From NCBI GenBank assembly GCA_017657125.1, contig JAGFNX010000103.1, positions 1 through 64,000 on the forward strand: a stretch of DNA of 64,000 nucleotides. Direction: 5' to 3'. A program made the translations under genes and the position numbers. How positions within the stretch are numbered: the first letter of the stretch is position 1; each line of letters starts with the position of its first letter. This document shows positions 37,000 to 46,575 of the stretch, one piece after another. Under the pieces are notes generated by a model, which made no database searches, had not been told where the DNA came from, and was given only the letters and a program-made list of their open reading frames with translations. This DNA comes from Scopulariopsis brevicaulis. Lineage: Eukaryota; Ascomycota; Sordariomycetes; Microascales; Microascaceae.

Positions 37000-37450
37000 A
37001 GGTGGTTTTCCATCCCCTGTCCAAAAGTCTTGTGATACTGGACCTCCGCCACCTGCATCTAGACAGCAAGGACTCAATGATTCCTAGGCCACACGCAAAA
37101 AGGGATTAGGATAGCGCGTGCGGCCTGTACAGCCGCTCCGAGCTCGGATCCACACCAGGGGTCGCAACGACGAAGGGGGCCACGGCCGTGCTGTGGAGCT
37201 CGCGGAGCTCCATGGCAAATTTCATAGTGAACGAGATGGTGACTTTGTCGATGTGGGCAGTCTTGTCGGTAACCCTCTTGTTTTCGACGAAGAGAACGGT
37301 TCTCTCGGCGGTCACGTCCTCGTCGATCGCGGTAGTCCGTGGACACGGTCTTGACCAGGTGGTGGGGCGCTCGGAGGAGGGTAGAGGTGGAGACGCGGGT
37401 GAGCGCAGTATCGCCCAGAATTGCTGTGTCTAGCCTTATGCGTCTTCAAG
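37000..37450. other. Higher-GC remnant inside the block
   Basis: A minus-strand frame at 37106-37315 reads as protein-like sequence (TAERTVLFVENKRVTDKTAH, then FTMKFAMELRELHSTAVAPF), and a second minus frame overlaps it. The sequence looks like a once-coding fragment that was mutated only lightly. I do not recognise the family, and no start, intron or end could be set. Confidence 0.3.
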
Positions 37451-40400
37451 CGCCACTCTCTCTTTTCTAGAGACTAATTTTCGATCTTGATGGTAGTCCA
37501 CACGATGTTTTCTGTATGTGCTTGTGCTCAGCAGGAAATATGTCGCGCCGCTAAGAGGCGAGGATAGTGCTCTCTCGCCTGGGCGCTTCCGAAATCTGTA
37601 GTGAAGCGGTGTTAGTGACCGCAGCGAATTTGTGGTACAGGGAGTAGTATACGAACGTACAGTCCGTTCGTGGTACAGAACGGCGATTAGAGTTCCATGC
37701 TCCATTGACTTCTGGACCGAACAGGGATGAGACGACGTGCTTCGCGCTTATACCTAGCCTGACTTGAAGCGTGGTATTCCGGAGCCGGTCCTGGGCCGGT
37801 TGGGCGGTACCCTTATAACGTCTGATTCGTAGTGCTCGCTGGCGCCCGAGTCGCAGTCTTTGCAATTGTAGGTCAGACAACCATTGCTATTCGTACCATC
37901 CGACAGTTAGTAGTCGCTGACTTCAGAAGCGAAGTACTCCCGGACGCTCAGGACACTGCCGTCGCCAACGTCTGTCGGGTGATAATCCACTGCTCCGGCA
38001 CTCACGTTCGAAGCCGAAAGACGCAACCCGAGCATAGACTCGAAGGAAACGCCGGATCAACCGTCTTCATGTAACCGGGATTCCAGATACAATGGATCAG
38101 GGGGCAGAAGATCGGGCCGGTGGAGTCTTTCCCATCAAGGTGTTATTGAAAGTCGACAGAAAATTACACATGCTAAGTGCAATCAGAATGCTTTGAACGT
38201 GGTGTGTTCAAGCATTGCTTTTCGGCTATTGGAACTTGCCATGCTATAAACTTCATGTTTAGGGGCCCGCCAAACCGTTCCTTGAATTGCGATACGACAA
38301 TCCCCGGCTGTGCCATGGCAATATGTCACTATCTAGGTACTTGCAGACGGTATATCGGTCCAGCTTCTGGGGAGACGGCCTGTATTGCCTGCCTGAAAAG
38401 TTATTCCTCAAACTGTTGCTGGTAAACTTAGTTTCAGACTTGTCCTGTGAACACGTTTCCGCCTGATGGTCAGTTGCACTATCACCCCGCCAAGATACCG
38501 GATCTGTCAAAGTAGCAACCGGTATTGACGACACCACAAGGATCCAACGGACTCTAGGCTCGAATGTGGTTTGGGCCTAAGATGAGTCAAGACCACTTTG
38601 TGCTCTTTGTGATGAGTACAAGGCCCGGGATCTGTGGAAATATGAATAATTTACTATAATGTCTGCGCTTCCCGTGCAGTTTTCAGTATGAAACGAAAAG
38701 TCGTTGGAATGATGTACTAATGGTGTTCTATGCTTTGATATTTGAAAAACGGTACTGGCTTCAAGTACTTGCTAGTTCGGTGATCCTTGAAGCAGCGTCG
38801 GCACCCCTGCTACCGGCGCTCCGTCTCGTCGTGTTTACCGTTGTTTCGATGCTATTTGGTCGCGCTAGATAGGACCATTCCTCGCGACTCTCGTGCCAAG
38901 TAAATGTCAGTATTTCAGGACGGGTTTAGGGTCCAACACGATGATGATCTCGCATATCGCCGATGTTTTTATCAGGACACTTGAATACTCGTCTAAAGCC
39001 CCTGAGCATTAGCAGATAGCTCAAATTATTCCCTTTGGTAAGCCATAACTTGATCCTGACGAAGAACGTATCGTCATCTTGTAAGACTAGGCCATATCTC
39101 TCAAGACAGGAATTCATTACCTGTAGACCTCTGCGCCTTAGCGCCATACGAAGGCAGTACTGACCTTTAGTATGCAGTACTGTTATAGGAAACAAAAGAG
39201 CTCGAGTTGAGTTGGAATTGATCGTTCGGCCGTGCGCACTATATGCCTTCGGCGCGTCTACTTCTGCTCTGCCGTTCGTGATTATTCTCGAACTCGCCTC
39301 CGCTAGTCCCGGTCGTCATTCTTCAAACACCTCCGCCCCTAACTATGTCCGCGGTAGCAAATTCCAGTACCTACTATCTCCACTCCTTTTTCGGCGTAGG
39401 ATATAAGGAGAACTTACCGTCAGTGTAAGGTTACGTCCGTAGCCCCAAACTGACGTACAGTGGGAAACCTCAGAATGGTTGGAAGAGCTTGACATCTTGA
39501 TTGTAATCTCTTGGCGAAGTGGACACCATCGACCTCCATGCCTTTGCGATTGTGCAGGAACCTCTTGCGGTGTATGTCGGTCCCAGTTCTTACATTCTCA
39601 TATTTTCTCGCATACCCGTGGGTGCTTGGGCTGGCGACTTGGGTATACGTTTTGTAACTTGATTCTCCAGATGGAGCTGGAGAATCTCTTCTTTAGAGAC
39701 AGAGATACTATACATTTAGAAGAGACACCCACGAGATATACTCATATTTAGAGCCGATAGTAAAGACAAATCGACTTGAAAAATACTTCCGGGCATCCTT
39801 CGGAGATCCGCGATTCTAGCCTTTGAATCAAGCGGCCTTCCCGGTGCTGTCTTCGTCAGCTGTGGTATGTGCCCCGCAATATACTGCTAGCAGTGCGCTG
39901 AGATTCTCGAGATACGGTATCTTAATCTAGTATGTTGGTTCTATTTATGCGGGCGTAACAAGTCTTAATACCTTCGGGAGTCGACGCCGAGGCCGTCAGC
40001 CCTCCAATCGTTTGCCGTTGAGACGCTAGTATATATATCGTTGCGGACGATCTCCGACGAGGAGTAGGAGGTCGTCATTTTTTGAAGTATACGCGGTGTA
40101 TATCACCCGACAGAGAGTCCAGACTCTGCATCCAACACAAATCGGGTCTGGGCTTGTAAAGAATAGACTAAAAGGCAGCTCCGTGAGTGTAGTATCGCTA
40201 TGTTAGTGTGACTCCTACCATTGCTGCATCAGCTTCTGTGTCTGGGCAAAGACCAGAGCTCATGTCTTGGTTAAAGGATTAGGAATCCCCAGCACAAGAC
40301 TGCTTGGGGGTTCGATGACGGATTAAGCTGAAGATGATCGTCTATAAACACTAAACCGCGAAGTAATACTCGACGTCTATAAGATGTCGGCCCGGTACTA

Positions 40401-42307
40401 GTCATCCGGGTAAAAATTCAGGCATGGCTCTGCGTCCCATTGTGTGACTCTGCGTGCATACTCCTCGGGCTGAGGGAGTCGATCTGCTACTTACTCGGGC
40501 GGTGGTGTGGAAGTAGAACCCAACGCTATTTCCCTCTTGTTGGGTGCAGACTTGGACTCGGTGGCTGGGGCGGAAGGTTGATCTTAATTCCAAGTGGCAC
40601 CGAGACTGGCTAGTAAAAGAAAGAGAAGAATGAGTATGGTTGCCTTCATAGAGAGCTGATTGTCTGGTCATGGCACCAGACTCGGTGAGCGGCTAGCGCT
40701 CTGGTGATGTTGATACGGATGTGGTTGGAATCTAAGTATAAATCTAGTCTTTATCTCGTAACATGGAAACATATCCACCACAACTCGCGGATGGGGTGTC
40801 GACAATCAAATCGTGTGTTTCGAGGGAGTCATTGGTCAGTCGTGACTGCTGTGGCTCGCATGAAAGTCCCCCGAGCAGGACACAGCTTGTTCCGTCGAGG
40901 TCACAGATGACGAAGGTCTTTAGTTATTCCTTGGTTGTAACCTAGGGCCGATTCTGGAAGCGTTAGCGTTTGACTTCCTGTGGTTTCACAGCAGAATGGC
41001 GGGAGCACTTACTTGAGTACGGCGTCTGTGAAGTGCTCGGTTGGCCAGAACTTGTGTGATGGTTCCTATCCCAATTCTAAAAAGCAAAAGGAACTGGACG
41101 GAGAGGGATGAAGAAAAGATTACAATGGCCGGGAAACTAGGCCTTCAGGCGCTCGAATCCGCCCAGTTGAACGGGGCTAGAATATTCCTAGCCTCCTGTA
41201 TCCCCCTAGATTGATCTACGAGATCGAAGAAGAACGTCGACTCGACGGTGAGAAAATGGCTAGGTCGTTGTTCACTGATAAGGAGCCCTCCAGGACGGCG
41301 ATGCAGTCGTGGGTGAAGTCCATGTGGATGAACTTGAAATACTCTTCGGCCCATAAAGGCTGTGGAACCTAAGAGACTAATGACGACGACACCTTGAACT
41401 TCATGCCTAGGCTATCCATCTCCCTCTCCAGGGCGGGGAGGGCCAGGACGAAGCAAATATAACAGTTGTATACAAGAGCCTAGCGTAGGAACCTCAATTA
41501 ATCAATCGCGTATACCATGGAGGACACTATGAACCAGAGGCTAAGTAGAAGAAGCCAGTGTAGAAGTGGAATGCAGATATCAGAGAACGTTGAAATGCGT
41601 GGCATGCCTAAGGCTGGAATATACGTCAAGCTAGCTGATATAAATAGACTATCTGGCCACGACTTGACCTATGATAGAATTCCAGAGACTGTTCTTGCAC
41701 CACTGATTCTTGTGGCTGTACGCGTATGAGGATGAGTCTCGTCGATATCTGTAGCCACGATACGTTCTAGTCCAGAAGCCGCTAAGAAAATCTCACGCAT
41801 ATACTAATACTAGACTCTAAACCTAGCGTCTTTGTTGACGAGCTGGTTACCGGAATACGAGTTGGTGAGCGTGAAACTTGTGGATAGTCTCTGGCTACAG
41901 ATAATACGGTGCGAAGCGGTAATTACGTGTTTGTGTGGTCTTGTTTAATGCCCTGGTGGCAGCGTGATAATGTGAAGTTATGATTTCCCGCATCGCGAGA
42001 AGCCTACTGGGACCGATGTGTTGATAGACAAGTATGATAGACATATATAGATGAAGAACTCATGATATTTGAAGAGGTAATACTAGGTTGATATAGGTAT
42101 GGGTTGTTGAGCTTGGCTTGAGGTTGTGGTTTTGGGAGAAAAGAGGGAAAGGTTTGGGCTTGAATCTGGGAGGGAGACGGCGTTTAAATAGTTTTTGGGG
42201 TCCCACTTGGGAGTCATGTTTTTGAACGGTTTCAGTGAATAGAGAGGTATGGGAAGGTGATACTGACTGGTTTGAGGCAAGCAGTGCCCTGATGTTTCAT
42301 GATTTTG

Positions 42308-42537
42308 GGTAGGTGAGTCCCGGCGGCTCCTGGATGGGGAAGGGGCAACAGTGAATAATCGAAACTTTTTTAGTGCATGGGAAAGGAGGGATGGTGAATA
42401 ATTGCTCGCCAAGGCCTTGTGTTCCATCATACTAGGTAGGTGAGTCCCGGCGACTCATGGATAAGGAAGGGCCTATAGTGAATAACCCAACTCTTTCTCG
42501 GACACCGGAAGGAGTGATCTTAAATAATAGCTGAAGG
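42308..42537. repeat. Imperfect direct duplication, about 105 bp units
   Basis: Copy A (42308-42415) and copy B (42435-42537) share GGTAGGTGAGTCCCGGCG and, further on, GTGAATAA and GGAAGGAG-like words at matching offsets of about 127 bp. Where they differ in the best-aligned part (for example CGGCTCCTGGATGG against CGACTCATGGATAA), G/A changes are frequent. A second small duplication lies at 42736-42765 and 42801-42830 (offset 65). Confidence 0.7.
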
Positions 42538-44122
42538 AACCATTCCGTGACTCCGGGAAGTCCTGAAAACGGGAAAATTGTAGTCTTTTGAATGTATTCG
42601 TATGAGATGGTTCCTGCATCATCGTGGGGTCCAGCATGGGAGGTCCTTATATCGTTCGCAGGGTGCCGTGGGAATTACAAGTAGAGACATGAAAATTACG
42701 AGGCATGCTTTTAGTCCCTTGGTAACATCAAAGTAGAGTGTGCGGCGGCTTCTTGCCGTGCGGAGCGGCTTATATGCATTCCCTTGAAAAGGGCAGAGAA
42801 GAGTGTTCGGTGGCTTCTTGTCGTGCGAAGAATGCATGTGCCACGTCATCTCACCAACTCTGATGGGTAGAATATGGAAGAGGCGGCCATTAGTAGGAAG
42901 TGAATATTCATTTAGCCATGTGCTTCAGGAGCCTCCTTCCTGTAAATGATCTTGGGGCATGGGGCGGTGCTAGGAAGGTAGCAGGTGTCGATTCATCTGG
43001 CCGGAGAAGTTATTGTAGGCAGGCCAAGGCCAAAATCGAATACATGGTACAATTCGAGGGATGTTCTTGCCTCGTGGGAAATAAGTTGTCTCGTTTGAAT
43101 GAGGCAGAGGAACTTCCTATTGTGCTTCATGTGTGGCCATTGTTTGTTACCTGTTGTTGAGTGACTAGGATAATTTGTTTCAAGATGGGAATGGAGTGAG
43201 GGAGGGGCTGGGTTTGTCTGGAGTACGGGAAAGGTAAAGCTAGGTAGAATTCTCAGTGTGTAAAGTTACGGAGGCTCTGACACGGCTTCGACCATGAACC
43301 TTGGGGAGTGAAGTCACTGGAGCCAAGGCGAATGCGAGGTCTACCCCGAGGCCTTATATCTCTGGACCCTTTCTTCGGTGCTCGGGGCTCGGGGCACTAT
43401 ACCGACATGTGAGAGACATAGTAAAAAAGACATCTCTTTTGCAAGTTGGCTCGGTCTGTGTTTTCAGCACGGGGAGTACAGATGCCAGGAAGAGAGGCTC
43501 GCGGACCTGGGTTGTACGGGCTTCTGGAAACATTCACTTGGAGGACATGATCGTGGCAAAGGATGTTACACCTCATATGAGAATGCTGGAAAGAAAGATA
43601 GAACTTATCAAGAATATCCGCAGCAGAACTGTGTGAATGTATTTGAGAGGCTGGCCTTGACGGTTTAAAGTGAGGAGGCCAGAGCTAGGAAGGCCAGCCC
43701 TTGTGACTGGTACATAGTTGTTCAGAACATGCCTCCGCGAATAAAGACTACATGTAAGAAATGGAGAAGCTTAGACTTCCCGCATAGATATTCCCCCGAG
43801 GGCAGATCTAGCTGGATAGTGTGGAGTGACGTGAACGCGCCATCCTGTATTGGTATCACTGTAGGAAACGATGGAAATAAGAATGTTCAACGAACGTTGG
43901 ACCGAAGCGCATCTGTGCCTGGCGGGGCGAATCGATAGATACCTAGCCATAAGAACCCTCCAGCACTCTCAACCAGCGGCATATCGGACAGAACAGAACG
44001 CCTTTATATATAAAAGTTCTTCATTTAAGCATCTAATACACAAAAATCAACCGTAGACACGCAGATCCCTTCGACTGAGACGCCCAGCTCCTCGACGCCC
44101 GTATAACCAAGCAAACACTCCC

Positions 44123-44945
44123 CTAACTCCGCTTGCAACCCGACTTCCGAACCAGCTCAGCAGGACACTCCACCTCGCGGAACGATACGTCCGGGTTGTC
44201 CACGCCGCCGAACCAGTCAAAGCGCCAGAAGCACCCGTCCCGGAGGGCGGAGGGCAAGCCCCAGCACTCGTCACGGGTGATGACACCGCCATAGCGCTCG
44301 CCCCAGCCGTCGCTGGGGGCACCCCACTGCCTGGAGCAGCCGTTGAAGTAGCCGACGCCGCCACCGGGCATCTAAATCTGTTAGCAGGGGGTCCCGGGAA
44401 ACCTGGAGCGTGAGAAGGGAAGTGCAAGTAGGCTTATGGGGAGTGGGACGAAGAGAGGGAAGTGAAGGCGAGTGGGGTGTGAGAAGGAACGCATGTGGAC
44501 GACCTACCGCGATGTCGAAGTGGTTGTCCGCCAGGCTATCTCCCGTGTCAGTCGCCTGAACAACCATCTTCTTTCCGCTGAGAGGCCCATCCGTAAACCG
44601 CAGCTCGTAACAAGCGCAGCACCAGTCGCTCTCCCTCTGCCCACCAATCTTCACCGCGGCCCACCCGTAGGACAAGTAGTCGTCCACCGCCCACGGTGAA
44701 TGGGACGAGCACGTGAAGGCCCCGCCACCATCGCACGAGGACTCCGTGTGGCCGCCGTCGCTGAGGGGGTTGTCATTGATGTCGCAGGTTAGGAGCGGGC
44801 CTTGTGAGAGCGAGGCCTTGCCGGGCCAGGCGCAGGAGGGCTTGCAGCAGTCCCAGTAGCGGGTTGTGGTGCCCCGGCCGGAGGCTCGAGCTGCTGTGGG
44901 GAGGAGGAGGGGGGTAAGGGCGGCGAGGGTGGCAAGGAGGTGCAT
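44123..44945 (-). CDS. GH45 endoglucanase, single catalytic domain
   Basis: Two exons, 44508..44945 and 44123..44371 (intron GTAGGT..TTTAG), encode 228 aa. Residues 1-21 form a signal peptide ending TAARA. The mature enzyme opens with TTTRYWDCCKPSCAWPGKA, the GH45 signature, with catalytic Asp32. The acid Asp144 lies in NHFDIAMPGGGVGYFNGC, formed across the splice. Many paired cysteines (SDWCCACYEL, RDECWGLPSALRDGCFWR, VECPAELVRKSGC) fit the double-psi beta-barrel core of Humicola Cel45A. The enzyme should cut internal beta-1,4 bonds of cellulose by inversion, outside the cell. It ends just after the core (KSGCKRS): no linker and no CBM1 cellulose-binding domain. The gene is the first intact one after the AT-rich block, its stop lying within about 100 bp of the edge. 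Confidence 0.95.
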
Positions 44946-45972
44946 TTTGGTAGTTTTGATGGGACTTGGTTTGAAGGGTTGGAGTTCCAGTCGTGGGTTC
45001 GGGTTGTGCGCGAGAAAGACGGGGTATGGGAGGCATGAACGAGAGGGAGGGAGGAAGCGGGTATTATATCCTCTGCCTCTCTTAGACCTGTCTACCCCGG
45101 ATCAAGACCCAGGATCCCTCGAAAAAGCATGGTCGGACGTCCTTAATACCGGATCCCTCCACTGACACACCACACCACGTTCGTTCCAAACAAATTGCCC
45201 CTTCAGTATGTCTGGTTTCTGCCGAATCTCATGTTTGGATCTCCTTGGCGCTGTGGGAATAGGTGTGTGTAGGGGTTGGGACGGGAAGGGCCCGATTCGG
45301 TCTAAGCCACGACCATCGAGGAGAGAATTAACCAGCAAGACACGGGAACCAGAAAGCAGATATCAAAGGCGAAAGACAGTCGTCGCACAAGTTTAAAATG
45401 AAATTGACACAACCTCAAAATTTTCCCGCTGCCAAGCCACGGGAGAGAAACATGCTCATGCTCGTTCTGCTACACGCCTTCCCCCCGGTCAATCCCCGCA
45501 CCGGCCCGCACAAGTACCGCCCCGACCCTGCAGAATATCCGGGAGTTGGAAGCTCGCGCGGAAACTGCGCCTTCCATGCACCCATCCCACTCCGCGTCCC
45601 GGGGGAGGGTTTGTGGTGTAGAGGAGTGCGGCGTTGGCGCGCTGCGGCGCGGGTGCTGGGGTCGGTATATGAACCTCCCCCGTGATGCATCCTTCACCCG
45701 ACTTGCACGAGTCACTCACTACCCCAGCAACACGGGTAACGCCGGCAAGGTGAGCCGGTGAATAGGTGGATACGGAGCGAGCTGTTTCCGAGAGGAGGGG
45801 AGCTGGGGGTATCCATAGATGCTCATGGCTGCGCTGAACGGGACGGACGGCCGAGACACTGACTCGTCACAATGTGTCAAAAGTCCAAATGAGTCGAAAA
45901 TCATGATTCAGACGACAAACCCTAACTACATCCCGGAAAATCACTCTCCTCAACCCCGAAGCAACACCACTT
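44946..45972. other. Intergenic between GH45 and the het-c 3' region
   Basis: This is the GH45 promoter side. Small overlapping frames near 45,398-45,760 on both strands show no motif. I saw no GGCTAA (XlnR/Xyr1-type) word in the first 450 bp. Confidence 0.4.
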
Positions 45973-46575
45973 TTAAAAATCATAACCATCGTCACCGTCG
46001 TCGCCCTCATACTCATCCGGGCACGCATCATAACCATCATCGTAGTACGGACCATCGTCCACCACCTCACCAAAGCCGTTGTATACAAACTCTCCCGGAG
46101 CCTCTGAATAAACAGTGCCGCTGTGGTGGGACTGGTTGTCCACCACGTCGCCAAAAGCGTCGTTTGCAGTCTCTCCCGGAACCTCCGTGTAGCTAGTGCG
46201 GTAGCGTGGCTGACACTCGCCGTTGTCCAGCCCAGATTCCTCCAACTCACGCAATTCCAGAACCTCCGCATAGCCGATGCTAGCATCCGCACAGCCAGTG
46301 TCGTAGCGCGGCTTACACTCGTCGCCGTCAGAACCAGACACCTCCAATCCAACCCCTCCCAGAGCCTCCGCATAGTAAGCGCCGATGTAGAGTGGCTGGC
46401 CCTCGCCGTCGTAAGACCCAGACTCCTCACCACCCCGTTGTGCGCTCACCTCGACATCATTTCCACTCCCGTTACTCAAATGCCCAAGGCCCCTCCCCGG
46501 ACCCTCATACATCCCGACTCCACCCGCCTCGACATCGCCTCCGTCACAGCCGCCACCAGGCCCACCGCGAGGACT
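45973..46575 (-). other. In-frame 200-codon open extension after the het-c stop
   Basis: Directly after the het-c TAG (46576-46578) the same frame is open for 200 codons and ends at TAA 45973-45975. The peptide starts SPRGGPGGGCDGGDVEAGG, continuing the Gly-rich character, and becomes acidic. It carries three diverged copies of a unit like EESGxxDGExQPxY..YAEAxG (near 46,430, 46,330 and 46,220) and ends GYDF after Asp/Glu/Gly/Tyr runs. An internal ATG lies at 46510-46512. Possibilities are readthrough of TAG, a small in-frame 3' intron that removes it (a weak 63-nt candidate runs from GTAACC to GACGGAG), a lineage-specific nonsense change, or a separate short gene. Confidence 0.45.
46107..46440. 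repeat. Diverged tandem repeat in the het-c 3' extension
   Basis: Three to four related blocks begin at words such as AGAGCCTCCGCATAG, AGAACCTCCGCATAG, GGAACCTCCGTGTAG and GGAGCCTCTGAATA on the plus strand, spaced roughly 90-110 bp apart. On the minus strand they encode the acidic repeat unit of the extension. Confidence 0.65.

Larger units (their letters stand above)
22390..44050. other. AT-rich, RIP-like gene-poor block (about 21.7 kb)
   Basis: Composition changes abruptly at both edges. One 60-base line inside (24781-24840) has 20 G/C, against 39 of 60 in a coding line such as 57841-57900. Inside, TA-rich words (TATATA, CTATA, TTATATA) are everywhere and open frames are short and stop-ridden on both strands. 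This is what repeat-induced point mutation leaves of transposons in sordariomycetes. Higher-GC islands remain near 24,975-25,265, 25,740-25,920, 31,800-33,060, 37,000-37,450 and 42,900-43,950. Besides the items listed separately I recognise no intact gene and no intact terminal repeats. Confidence 0.8.

Noticed and set aside
22390..44050. CRISPR array, prophage or bacterial island
   Set aside because: No regularly spaced identical repeats were seen, and spliced fungal genes flank both sides. The low GC is explained by RIP-like decay.
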